Below, piece by piece: positions 44,204 to 63,681 of a stretch of DNA of 64,000 nt (position 1 is its first letter; every line of letters begins with the position of its first letter). Made by a program: the position numbers and the translations under genes. The notes below the pieces were generated by a model. It had not been told where the DNA came from. It made no database searches and saw only the letters and a program-made list of their open reading frames with translations. The stretch lies in NCBI GenBank assembly GCA_013115125.1, contig JABANN010000053.1, positions 31,599-95,598 of the forward strand. Direction: 5' to 3'. This DNA is from Perkinsus olseni. Lineage: Eukaryota; Perkinsozoa; Perkinsida.

Positions 44204-47200
44204 ATGACGACGACAGGAGGCACCGAGGCAGCGTCTGTTAAAAGCTCAGCAACAGCAGCAGCGGCAGTCGGGGCTAGCACATCTCAGGCCTTGCGGAAGA
44301 AGGTAGTCATCGGGGTATTGCTGGCTATACGCGAGTAGAACACGCTTGTGGGAGGACCCTTCACGGTGAATTGCCGGCTATTCCAGCTCTCCGGCCTTTC
44401 TCCTAGGATTGAGTCGGGTGTGGGATGGAGCTGAGTATGCCCGGTATGATGGAGATCCAGTATGAAATAATACTGCGGTGATACCGCATGGTACTGGATG
44501 CTTCGATTTCGGCACGTGTTCAGAACTGACCAGCATTCTTTCACGGCCCGCTAGGTAGATGGTGCTAAATGAAATAGGGTGTTGTCGCACGTGCCGCAGC
44601 GCTCCGTGTGAGAGAAACTGGCTGCCGTCAAGGAGTAGATCTTGCGCAACATACGACCGGTCTGGTCGGACCATTCGTGGCTACTTACGAGAAAATTCGG
44701 GACGAAGTGGTCGCTCTCTGCCACTCAGGTACAGAAAGTGCTGTCTCTGCGGTTCGAACCCAGCTCCTCTCTAGCGGCCTTACAGACGCTGTCATCATTC
44801 TATGGGGAGGGTAACAGTGTGGATCAACGAAGGAACCTCAGGTCGGGCGAGCTAGAGTAGTGGGAGAGCTATCAACGATACAGGTACATGATTGAGAATG
44901 AGAATCTCAAGTTGAGCAAGGAGTTCGTCGAGGATTTCTCTAATGTCGAATCGGCTATTGAGGATATGTAGTAGTGCTTGGGTGTTCATGAGACAGTTCT
45001 GGAATGGCTTTGAAGCAGGTTCAAGCGGATAGCCGATCTGGAGAGCCTCCTAGATACGGCATCATCGCAGTTGCAAGATTCACGAGACAACACGCATGAG
45101 GTGGCACTGGTTGAGGCTGGAGGCGTGGTAGTGTGTCTGGGACAGGTGCTGGCGAGAGCTCGGAAACTCAACTTGCATAAGAAACATACGACAGAGAAGA
45201 AGGAGGTGGGGCGGCGATGCACAGTAGAATTCAGAGTACTTAGTTCATGGTAAGGTGCTTGACTTGTTCTCTTCGCGGTTCATATTATCACCCGAGGATG
45301 AAACCAGAATTAGAAACTCGGACACTCCAATAGATGATGACTTTTTTAGAAGCCTCAAACAGCTTCATCGGGTGAGCTCGGGAACTTTGGCGGAGGATGT
45401 TGCACCATGTGAACGGGTGGTCAGGTAAGGTTGGAGGCCCGACGGATGCTGGATGAGCTCCACGACAGTAGCGGCAGCACAGCGGATGAGGGCGGCGGCG
45501 TTCCATCGACTCCTTCCTCTACGTCTGATGGGGTAGGGAGGGATCTCCGCATCGTTGTTGAGGGATTGATGCAGGCGAACTCCTCCCACGACGAGTTGAA
45601 GGGAGGCTCTCATTATGACGCCGCGCTTGCAGTTGACATCTTGCATCAGACATCCGATCTACAAGAGATTGCCTACGAGCGTATCTTTGTGTGGATACAA
45701 GTAGAGTTGCTGAACTCCATTCCCGCATTGACGTAGTCTTTTAGCGGCAATGCAAGGAGCTTGTCAGCGTAGCGAGCGATCACGAGGCCGAGGAGGAGGT
45801 CTCTATGCGAATAAAGAAGGGACTTCATGTCATCCGCCACAGAATAGTTTACTTCAATCACTCAGCAAAGGTGAAGTCGTGAGCGCGGTGAAAGCAGGCC
45901 ACTTCGCGGTTCAGGAGATCTCTCGTGTACGGCGGCAACTGCTGTTGCAGAGGTTCCACGAGACTCTGGTGAAGGGGGGACCCGCAAGCCGCCCCATAGA
46001 CATCCACGCTTATGATATCGTTAGGTGAGGGTGTTGTGGTAAACCGAAGCGTCGCTCCGGAAGCGACATGCCTTTGTCAGATACACGAATGATATGCTTG
46101 CGTGGATACACGAGCAAGTTGCTGCTGAACGAGAATTTTTCATTCAGACATTTGCAGATGATGATGAGGGGGCTGGAGGGAGTGGGCCCGCTGGGACCTC
46201 TGACAACACTTCAGGAGAGAGTGAGTCGTACCGCCTTGAAGATCATTTCCGCGGTTTTGTATGATGCGGACGCCGTGACCATCTTTTGACCATAGAGGTG
46301 ATCACCGCTGCTTTTGTTTCAGAGGCCATGACGTGGTGGGAAGGCCTTGGAATTGCCCTCAGCGGAGTAGCAGAGCATCTACGGCATAAAGTAGAGGTCG
46401 CTGTGTAAGCATTGATCTAACCCGTACATTGCTACCTGGCTTCGTTCTCAGGTCAGGCGGTTACGCGAACCTACCTCGGACAGCTTCCAGTTTGACTGCC
46501 GATGACAGCAGTTTCGCGGCGAATGCGAAGTCGTCGGGTAAAGACGGCAGAAGTAGAACGCGAAGCAGCTCCATCTGGGAGGACACCATCGGCCACGGCC
46601 CTGGACCTGTTGAGCTTTTCAAGGTGGGTCCCTGCTCATCGTCCTTGGCACATTTTCGCCCGCCTAGGTGTCCAAGCTGTTCTCCTTCTTCGAGACGACA
46701 TTGCACCCATTAGTCCTCCCTTCCGATGCCACAGATGATGATGTGGCGGCAGAAGTAAACTTCAAACGCTTGAGAACTGTCGGGAACAGTTTCTCTACTT
46801 CCAGCCTTTGTTGACCACATTGTCGGATCTGGAGACGCAGACTCATCGAAGGTTCCTGGATGCGTGGGAAGCACAGGCCCAGGCTATTCGTTCCACCAGC
46901 ACGTAAGCTCGGGGCTCCGCGAACTAAATGGTCCTCATGGCCGCAACGGCCGATCCCCAGGTATCTACTATCTGCTTCGTCGAGTTTACATGACCTGTCT
47001 CCCCCTCCTTTCGTGGAAAATACGGTCCACTCGCTCGAGGAGGTACAAAACCGCGTCGTCTCGACTCGTCGAGTTACTATCGGCTGTGTGGTCTAGCGGT
47101 ATGATTCTCGCTTTGGGTGCGAGAGGTCCCGAGTTCGATTCTCGGCTCAGCCCTATTGTTTTTTCCTGTTCCCTCCTGAATTCTGTGTACAACCTTCAAT

Positions 47201-48150
47201 AGTTTATGTAATTTGGCCCTATGATACGCGCGGACACTAGGATAATGATGATTCGTGTAATTACTCAGATTCTCAGTATCTTCCAAGAGAGCCACACCAT
47301 GCTGTCCGGTGTGAAATGCGAAGACACCCAAACCGAGGATGAGCAGGCCCAGGCGGAACTCTTTCCGGTATTGTCGCCGTAGCACGGGGCCTGCCATCGA
47401 CTTGCGCGTGCCGCACCATCCATCGCTCTTCGGAGATCAGATACTCGCTGGCGCACTTGACCCGTTGCTCCAATTCTGCCAGCAAATTTCAACAGCGATG
47501 GCCAAAGGGGATGCCCCAGTTTTCATGCTCAATTGCCTCGTGGCCATGCAAACGCCGCTACTTCGATTCCCTTTCACAGTAGGACCAAGCCATCCCGACT
47601 TTTGCAGTTCGCCATGCGCCCTCAGCTGTCGTGTCTCCTTCAGTCCCAGCGTGTAACTATGTTGCATTCCCTAATTGAAGATCAAATGAACAGCCTCATC
47701 AGAGAACATTCCGAGGTGGGGTCTGTCAGCGTTGAATTGATCTCCTGCTCGCAGTCTACCCAATGTCATGACGCCCTCTCCTTTCATCTCAGTCCACGTT
47801 GAGGCAACTGGGATTGGCGGAGATACTGGGGCAGCTAGCTCGAGGAGAGGACGTGGATCCTATGACGTTATCAGCGTGTTTTAGAGGCTTCTATACAGCA
47901 CTCTTCAACATCAGTAAATGCGTCCACGACTGAGCAAGACCACGGTTGCGCCGCTCACTCAGGTGGAACATTATCAATCCCCGTCATCGATCGCCTCAGT
48001 GATCGCTCCCTCCGCTCCCAGGCGAGGCAGGGCGTTGGCCTGCAGATAGCTGATGCTTATGAGAAGATTTACAACTATGCCACTGAACACTTCCCTGACA
48101 TCCACGCCAGTCATACTCCCGAGAGTGTTCGAGCATTGCTTGATGTATAA
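44204..48150 (+). CDS. COG6: Conserved oligomeric Golgi complex subunit 6
   Basis: COG6 is part of the eight-subunit COG tether for retrograde vesicles at the Golgi. Exons solved: 44204-44302, 44729-44841 (LQTLSSFYGEGNSVDQRRNL), 44884-44967 (NENLKLSKEFVEDFSNVES), 45019-45205 (KRIADLESLLDTASSQLQDS). Later exons hold DDDFFRSLKQLHR, LQEIAYERIFVWIQ, QRFHETLVKGGPASRPIDIH, RYTNDMLAWIHEQVAAEREF, an exon ending at 46902 (REQFLYFQPLLTTLSDLET), an exon from 47383 (LAGALDPLLQFCQQISTAM, VFMLNCLVAMQTPLL), then RVTMLHSLIEDQMNSLIREH, and an end RALLDV with stop at 48148-48150. These match the family along its whole length, notably the GGP..RPI-H and Y-DMLAW motifs. Several middle junctions remain approximate. 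One intron (46903-47382) contains tRNA-Pro in the same orientation. Confidence 0.87.
47082..47153 (+). tRNA. tRNA-Pro (anticodon TGG), inside a COG6 intron
   Basis: 72-nt cloverleaf: acceptor GGCTGTG / CTCAGCC with one T-T mismatch at the sixth pair, D arm with GTCTAGCGGTATGATTC, anticodon stem CTCGC/GCGAG around TTTGGGT giving anticodon TGG, T arm CCGAG-TTCGATT-CTCGG. A-box and B-box promoters are intact and a T-rich terminator (ttgttttttc) follows. No intron. It sits within the 480-bp COG6 intron on the same strand, so both polymerases II and III read the region. Confidence 0.93.
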
Positions 48151-48362
48151 CACTTAATAGGTTTCACATAACCTTACTGTTGCGCGTTCCGCAGTGTGCG
48201 TCACCAGGCATATCACGACATCAGGGTTGAAAGCGCTCGGCATCTCGATCGTGTAAACGCAATCAGCGATGGATGACAAGCCCAAATGTGCAGGCATATC
48301 GGCCATCAGTTTGTAGATGAGTAGCTTATGAAGGAAGGAAGGACCCACAAGAGACTCCATCG

Positions 48363-48575
48363 GTCCAGGTACAATACTGTTTACACGGTATATATTGAAG
48401 ACCATATAATATGGCAGCAACGATCGTACAGGTGATACCAACTCCAAAATCTACCATTTATTTAACCGCGAATCACGGTTTGAGAGGCCAGAAACAAAAA
48501 CGAAGAAAGTAACAATTTGTTAGTAACAAACGCTGCAGCCTCGTGCTCCAACGTGCTATTTAGTTCGCTCGAACC
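48363..48575 (-). pseudogene. Truncated copy of the 5' end of the TMEM144-like gene
   Basis: From ATG at 48457 downward the minus strand repeats the first ~30 codons of the gene at 38584 (FGVGITCTIVAAILYGLQY, IPCKQYCT) with a few changes, then switches to unrelated sequence at about 48363. About 110 bp upstream of the ATG are also shared (including TGAGAGGCCAGAAACA and CTGCAGCCTCGTGCT). A remnant left by a segmental duplication. Confidence 0.85.
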
Positions 48576-48770
48576 CATCGGGATGATTCTATGCATAACA
48601 TCAGGGTCCCATGTTGGATTTACGGAGACGGCTCCACCCAGGTCCGATGCACCGCTCGAACCCCTCCTCGCCAAAACAGCCTTGGGCTTCTCGCCGAGGC
48701 CGACTATTTGCCTCTACGTGCTCGGAACACACGGTGCGCTGTTCATTCTCGACGATGAGACAGAGGCTTG

Positions 48771-49250
48771 AGCAATCCATGAACAATGAGATACATAGTT
48801 GAGAATACACCTTACCAGCTTCTCAAACGCTGGTCCAATACCTTTGGTCCAGCGAAGGGTTCTCCGCCGATTCTACGGAGCATATCGAATCATTCATCAG
48901 GGATATTGGGGTTCGGTTGTCGGCGCCACCCGCACGGTGACGCCATCCCGGGCTGCTGTCTTATCCACCTCAGCGAAGTTTCCATCCAAACCGCGGCTCA
49001 CAGTGTACTCGGCTCAGTTGGAGGGTTGGGCATCACGAGGTAGCAGTTGGCTCGCTGGTCACAGATCTTCGGCAGCTGCATGAGAAGTAATGCCGCTGCA
49101 TTATACCGTTGACTGATGCCTTCGTGTCGGCGTTCGCCTCTCAGCTATGCGCATGCGTATAACCCGGCCCCGCTTTCGCGTCACGGAGGTGAGGAAGAAG
49201 GGAACCGTATCGGATCCACTGTCGATGGTTAGTCTTTAGGATATCCTCTA
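48771..49250. repeat. Duplicated upstream block of family copy C
   Basis: Matches 41230-41759 5' of copy B; see that entry. Contains the shared CAATCCATGAACAAT start and the GCATGCGTATAACCC segment just 5' of the gene. Confidence 0.8.
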
Positions 49251-49876
49251 ATGCCCATGATGAAGCTCTCTACTTACCTCCTCGGATGCCTGACTATCAG
49301 ACAGCTCACTAATGGTGTGGTCCTCCAGCAGGAAACAGGATCGTCGTAAGTCCGATGCCACATTATCAGCCGAGAAGCTGTCACAACCTTTTCAGAGGCT
49401 TCTTTGGTACCCAACGTGACTTAGATCAAGGCAATGAAGTTTTCAGTGAATATGATATGATGTCCGGGATCGTGTACCCCCATGACCAGCCGTATGGGCC
49501 GGTCCTCCCCGATCGTACTTGCCCTACGATCCATGGTGTCAAGCAGTATCCCGTGATCCATCCGACGGTGAGCGAGGCCTCTTCTCTGTTCGACTGCTGT
49601 GAGTCCCCTGATGACTGGGTCCCTCGATTCAGGATACCGAGGTCAGGGTGTGTATGCCCTTTTCCCCCTGTCCGGCTGCTCCTGCCAAGGGCAATGTCAC
49701 GCTCGACGGGTCGCTGTGTCTCATACTGTGTGGCAAGGTGCGTTGCTTTCTACCGAGTTAGCCCCTCTAGACTTATTTCACCCAATGCTCTTCAGGATGC
49801 AGATTGCCAACCAGGAGCCTTCTGTTACTTCACCGGCGTGGCCCACGTGTGCGCGTTCAACTACACTGTCGGATAA
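49251..49876 (+). CDS. Secreted Cys-rich family protein, copy C, 150 aa, four exons
   Basis: Exons 49251-49345, 49396-49567, 49633-49737, 49796-49876; 453 nt with stop; phases as in A and B. Leader nearly identical to A and B. Exon 2 QRDLDQGNEVFSEYDMMSG and YGPVLPDRTCPTIHGVKQYP; exon 3 VCMPFSPCPAAPAKGNVTLD; exon 4 DADCQPGAFC, ending with C-A-F-N-Y. Located just downstream of COG6, with a truncated TMEM144-like 5' end between them. The intron 3 donor is gtgcgt. Confidence 0.8.
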
Positions 49877-50786
49877 GAACACCCCTCATACCTGGGGGGT
49901 GGAACACCCCTAGGGAACACCCCTCATCTCCGTGTACGCCCGTAATTCTGCCGACAGACGTGCGCTTTGTCGTCATCCCATGTGGTGCCTTCCTACAGGA
50001 AGTGTTACAGACTAGGGTCGTTGACACGTGGTGTGAGCGAAAGATCCACTAAGAGGTGATTGGTGACACACCGTCGTTTAGTCCCGTTTAACATTATCTT
50101 TTTCATTTCTTCATATCCCGCGCATCATCTTCGGACGTGGATTCTCCATGTCGGTCTGGACGATTTTCCTTTTTCCGATTTTCGTTCGCAATTTTCGGTA
50201 AAGAGTTGTGTTGCACCTAGTAAGTTGCAATTCCTAGCCATCACAGTGAACAGTTGAACGCAGTCGTCTCCTTCCGCCGACTCAGCAACGAACCACTTCA
50301 CCTTCCTGCGTTTCTCAATTCGACACCGAGCTGCTGGCTCATCAATGCTTCCCTACATCGAATGGCAAACCCTATATGCAATCGGTATACCGTTCTCCAG
50401 GGCTGAACGGGTATGCGTCGCGGTGGTCTTGACAGTGTCGAGGCGACACCATCACATTAACCCTCTTCGCACGGTACGTAATCTCACAAGCGCAAGGCGA
50501 AATCGCCTTGCAATCGATGGGGGAGATTCGTCCCCCACCCGAGAATCCTTGTAATCGATCATGCAAGTCAAGAAAATGGAGAGAAAGGGGCTCTCTCGAG
50601 CCATCTTGTGGGTCGCTTATCCCCTTTCCAAGTGGATCCGAGAAGAAGCTTCCCGCTTACTGCCATTCAGGGCTTTGAAGCCGTGGATGGATACTCGGGA
50701 ACACAACCATGCAAGAGTAATGAGAAATGAAACTGTAGCTAAATGGTACGATTATAACGACAAGTATCACATAAAGAAGGATGAGG
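49877..50786. other. Intergenic stretch; small frame at 50561-50794
   Basis: 49877-49930 has a short repeat (GAACACCCCTCAT twice and a partial copy). A 77-codon plus-strand frame at 50561-50794 is basic and Trp-rich (ILWVAYPLSKWIREEASRLL) but overlaps the cystinosin stop by 8 bp and has no other support. Confidence 0.3.
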
Positions 50787-51779
50787 TCAAATAGGATCAT
50801 CAAGGACCGAGTTGGAAGCACGTCGACTGATATGCATAGGAGCTTGTTGATACACTTTCACTGCTGGCCGACCCTTACCATCCAACGAACCAAGTTCAAC
50901 CTCGGATACGGGCTCGTAACGACTCGATGCACGGTATAGTACGAAATGCTGGACAAGGATGGCAAGCCCGTAGAGAGAGCTCGCCGTTCCTATCAGCATT
51001 TTAGGCAAGTTACCGGTGACGATGTGTATATCGTTATGGTAGACCGCATCCAGTATGTTCTGAAGACCACTGAAGAGCGCACCGCCGATGTCCATCATCG
51101 GTACTTGGATTGCTAGGCCTGCCGTAGACTTTCGACGATGGTTCATGATGATCTGCGGTATGTATTTAACAAAGGTAATTATAACCTTGATGGTACCCAG
51201 GAACTGAATAGGTGTGATAAATGCCGCTGAGCTTTCGTCATTGGCACTCAATAGGGCATCCCAGGGTATCAATCGAAGCCAAGCCAAGAAGGATAAGTAT
51301 AAAAACACAGCGCATGCACAGACAACAAATATCCAAGTCCACTTCGATATCTTTTGGCCGCCTCTTTCATAGTAGTAAATCTGCAGGCCTATGAGGATGT
51401 TACAAATCAGCCCATGGACAGAAAACACAACGTCATGAGCCTTCACAGCCCTCGGCAGGTCGAAGACTTTCTGAACGTGAGCCCGGAAGCAATTGTACAC
51501 AGCGTAGCCGAGGAAGCCGGAGAGATTGTACAGCCACAAGTCCAGAGAGAATCCTTGCACAGATTTACGCTTGAAATTGAGGTATAGTTGGGGATAGTAC
51601 ATAGCTGACCAGCAGAAAAGGTAGGCCACACCGCAGCACTGTGACAAGACTGGCAACGTTAACCATGGACCGAGAAGGGAGGGGTCAGCAAGGGTACTCG
51701 GTGATGGCGACTCTACGATTTTATCGTCAACTGTTGCAGTAGTGTCATTACCACTGCTGGACATTAGCACCAATAACAC
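50787..51779 (-). CDS. CTNS: Cystinosin, lysosomal proton-coupled cystine exporter, 330 aa
   Basis: Single exon. Exports cystine from lysosome-like compartments with a proton. Two PQ-loop repeats are clear: YYPQLYLNFKRKSVQGFSLD (PQ at 63-64) and KYIPQIIMNHRRKSTAGLAI (PQ at 208-209), with seven predicted helices. Other family marks: NLSGFLGYAVYN, the YYYERGGQ loop (136-142), MDIGGALFSGLQ with the Asp (230) equivalent to the proton-coupling Asp of the human protein, and LVQHFVLYR near the end. The C-terminus has YEPV, a possible tyrosine sorting signal like the lysosomal signal of human cystinosin. The long lumenal N-terminal domain of animal cystinosin is nearly absent. The first Met could also be M6. 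Confidence 0.92.
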   Translation of the reverse strand: MLLVLMSSSGNDTTATVDDKIVESPSPSTLADPSLLGPWLTLPVLSQCCGVAYLFCWSAMYYPQLYLNFKRKSVQGFSLDLWLYNLSGFLGYAVYNCFRAHVQKVFDLPRAVKAHDVVFSVHGLICNILIGLQIYYYERGGQKISKWTWIFVVCACAVFLYLSFLAWLRLIPWDALLSANDESSAAFITPIQFLGTIKVIITFVKYIPQIIMNHRRKSTAGLAIQVPMMDIGGALFSGLQNILDAVYHNDIHIVTGNLPKMLIGTASSLYGLAILVQHFVLYRASSRYEPVSEVELGSLDGKGRPAVKVYQQAPMHISRRASNSVLDDPI

Positions 51780-52680
51780 TGAAAGATTGGACGATGTTCT
51801 GGAGTTAACCCTCGCTGTTTTTGTTAAGAAAAAAAACTAAATTATTTTCGAGAAAGGCCCGATCACCAAGTGCGTCACTCGTGACGAATCGACCTCACCG
51901 AGGAGTTTTCACTGCTTAGTAAGTTCACTCCCGAAACCTAGTGTTACGGATACATCTAAACCATTTACCGGCCAAAGAGAATCTTTTCTCGGTCGGTTTG
52001 AACGATGTTGATTCACGGGAATTGAAGAATTTGCAAACTGAATTCGCTTTGCTACCGAGTTTGAATTTATTCGACACGGGCCATCCCATTTCAATCGATT
52101 TCGGATAGCATGAAAAGTGAGATGCAATATGCGTGACACGGGGTTGAACTTGCAAAAGTATTTAAACTTTTACAACAGAATTCCGTTCTCCGTGCTCTGT
52201 CAACTCAACCGAAAGAATATTTTATCTGACCGGGGAATGGTGTAGAGCATACGACGAGGGTTTGATGAGGGTGCAAGAAAGCAAGCAACTTACCAAACGA
52301 CGATTATTCAGTTGTTGGACGCAGTCGGTGAGATGGCGATCTATTTGAAAGCCGCAGATGGGACAGTAGTCAACGCTGGTACATCAAAAGCCTCAGCAAT
52401 CTACATCATGATGAGAATTAATGCCCACAACAACATCATACATGGGTCGCAGACCGCGGAGGTAACAATACAAAATGTAAAACATGTCACGAAATTCTGG
52501 CGGAGCGATGCATTGGGGTGTGCGTGCCCACTGCTGACTCAGCGGGAAAAACCATATTTCTAAAGAAAGTTGCCATTTTCTAAAGAAGTTTCTCGCTCGC
52601 CCGGGAGAGGATTGGGATTACGCTTTTGACTCTCGGATAACCTATGACCTATAACCCTAGGCCTTCGGGTTTGAGGTGAT

Positions 52681-52699
52681 GGTCGCCCGAAGGGCGACC
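52681..52699. repeat. Perfect hairpin
   Basis: GGTCGCCC-GAA-GGGCGACC: eight-pair GC-rich stem with a three-base loop. No gene context to call it a terminator. Confidence 0.8.
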
Positions 52700-52770
52700 T
52701 GAGTCGGGTCTCGGGTTGACGGGGGTTACGGTCAGTACTCCACTAGGTCTTTTTCTCTTTAGTTTTTCTC

Positions 52771-52830
52771 CTTCTTTAGATTTTCGCCCTCTTGCTTAGA
52801 TTTTCGCCCTTTCGCTTAGATTTTCACCGT
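52771..52830. repeat. Three 20-bp tandem repeats
   Basis: Units cttctttagattttcgccct, cttgcttagattttcgccct and ttcgcttagattttcaccgt are head-to-tail, differing at two to five positions. Confidence 0.85.
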
Positions 52831-53261
52831 CTACCTGACTCAGCAGTGCTGAGCGAAAACGGTAAAGTACGTGGCTCCGGCGAAAGAGGTTACTGGGCAA
52901 GTGACGATGGTAGTGCTGGTATCGTGCTGCTGCTGCTGCTGCTCTCCCGGGAATCGTGTGAAACGCTGCGGTGGGGGTTCCGAGAGGCCTTGAACCGAAC
53001 ACTAAGTCGCCCTCATCCCTCAACTGGCAGACCTTTCAAAATGAAGTCAGGGTGAGGAGGAAGTACAGTGCCTTAAGTACACCGAAAAAGTGAAAAAGCC
53101 TACAAGAAAAGCGACCCGTGAAATTAAGTCTATTCCTCTTTTTCGGTGGAGTGGGCTGCGTCCGCCGTGAGCCACGGCAACCCACAACCTGGGGTTTTCA
53201 TATTGGTGGTGTGTCCGGAATGGCCACAATCGTTGATGGTCAGGGTTCACTTCGTGCTTCA

Positions 53262-54016
53262 ATGATGTCCGTCATGAAGCTGTGCACCTACCTGTTCGGA
53301 TATCTGGCTGCCACCCACCTGACCGATGCTGTCGTCCGTAAAGAGGAAAAAGAAATAATGTCAGTCTAGCCTCACATACAACACTCGTCGTTGACGATGC
53401 TTTTAGAGGGTTCATGAGTCCTATCAAGCAGATCAACAACAACTTCATCGCAGAGCAGACTGCTGCCCCCACTGACCAATTGTATGGACCGATTCTCCCT
53501 GATGGTTCGTGCCCAACCATTCACGGGATCAAGCAGCTTCCCTCTCATGTGGCTAATGTGAGAGGCTGTATCACGGCATTGCCTGGTGATGAGGGTATGC
53601 CCGTTCTCAGTACTCGGTATGCGGGCCAGCCTGCCAAGGGCAAGAAGCATGCCCAGCAGCTCCAGCCAGTGGCCAACCTTACTGTTTGGGAACCCCCAAT
53701 GGGACTAAGGAAACATATTCGTGCCACGTTGATTGCTTTAACAAAGGGGTAAGTTAGCCCTCACAAGATAGGGCTTTCGCATATCCTTAGATTCGTAAAG
53801 TTTCGCTATGAGGGCTAGGAATGATTCCGTGGGAGATTACCACCGATTCTCCCTCGGGTTTTGATCTCGATTCTCCCACCGATTGCCGTTCTCGTGGTCT
53901 CTATGCTTCCCCCGCACTCGTGCATTGCTTCTCAGGATGCAGATTGTCAGAAGGGGGCTGTGTGTGTCTGTACCTGGTTCAGGCTCTGCGTTTGCTTTTA
54001 CGACAACGGGGAGTAG
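53262..54016 (+). CDS. Secreted Cys-rich family protein, copy D (divergent), 155 aa, four exons
   Basis: Exons 53262-53359, 53407-53557, 53611-53748, 53936-54016; 468 nt with stop and the same intron phases as copies A-C. Leader MMSVMKLCTYLFGYLAATHL is clearly related but diverged. Exon 2 keeps LYGPILPDGSCPTIHGIKQ; exon 3 is longer and has nine Cys-containing positions (VCGPACQGQEACPAAP, YSCHVDCFN); exon 4 DADCQKGAVCVC. Intron 1 uses a weaker donor, GTCAGT. The exon 4 end (FYDNGE) is out of line with the others and might reflect a small frameshift. The oldest member here by divergence. Confidence 0.68.
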
Positions 54017-55010
54017 CACCTTTAGTCGTGCCTCGCGGAGCTCTCCGAGCTCGTCACTCAGCTTCATTTAGCATGGATGGTAACCCGTAAGTTCAGTGGT
54101 TACCTTTTTTCATTCCTGTGCCGCATACCAACCCGTCTGCGAGACTGCCGGTATTCATGGTCATGGTAGTCATGTCAGGGTTCTCCTGTTGTACGACCTT
54201 CACCTATGATAGGTGACCTATCTGTCTATCTTTGAGCGCTAGCTGCGCTGGCGTGCGAGTGTGTGCACGCGTGCTTTTCTCGGGCCGAGCCATGGCCGTC
54301 TTTAGGGCGTATACTCAGTGTCTGAGGCTCATCAGGCTTATGCCTCGGTATCAATAGTGAAACCTTATAGCATCTGTAACGTCCGTCGCTTTCATCGGTC
54401 GGTACCCAGTCCGCAAGGACCTGCGACATGCTGACCTTCAGTTTTCAGTACCATGTTATCCCTGGCGTCATTAATCCACATTGTGACCAGACTTAAAACT
54501 CAGTGTTGCGCGTTCGACAATTTCACATTCCGTTGTGCACTGCGACATCAGCGTGAGGTTCAACCGTTGTCGAACTTGAGTCGAGTTGCGGGATAGCGGA
54601 TCGGGAGTTGGCTCAGCCTCTCATTTCTCACCTCTTGCATAGAAACGAACGAGACTTCGAGACACATGTGCGGCCGGAGGGCGACCTGGCAAATGATAGT
54701 CTCCACGGCGATGGTGTGAAGATGGTATTGCAGAGATGCACCACTGAACGGGGTGACAGGAGCCCCGAAAAATGCAAAACGTGTCTCGAAATTTCGGCGG
54801 AGCGATGCAATTGCATTCGGCCAGCCACCGAGCTCTGTGAATCATAAACTCTCTGAGAAACTTGTAGGCTTCAGAATGCCTTCGTAACGACCCTCTTGAG
54901 GTGGTGCTGGAGATGGGAAATATCGGATTGTGCCATCTTATTCGGGGAGGAAAGGTTCGACGGATACTCGCTAAGGGCAGCCTCATAGGGTCTCCTGTTG
55001 CTGGTTACCA
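54017..55010. other. Intergenic region 5' of RPB1
   Basis: No supported gene; 54768-54813 resembles 52472-52516. It should contain the RPB1 promoter, but no recognisable core element was found. Confidence 0.4.

Positions 55011-63681
<8,671 letters not shown>

Larger units (their letters stand above)
51780..53261. other. Stretch with repeats, no supported gene
   Basis: Holds a 45-bp segment at 52472-52516 resembling 54768-54813, a hairpin at 52681-52699 and three 20-bp tandem repeats at 52771-52830. A frame at 52312-52563 contains the repeated segment and has no family. Confidence 0.4.

Noticed and set aside
44741-44770. GCGGTTCGAACCCAGC as another tRNA-like B-box
   Set aside because: It is COG6 coding sequence in exon 2 (SLRFEPSSSL) with no A-box or stem partners.
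47077-47397. Minus-strand ORF with a membrane-like segment (GLLILGLGVFAFH)
   Set aside because: It runs antisense through the COG6 intron and straight through the tRNA-Pro gene; no stop before the tRNA and no family match.
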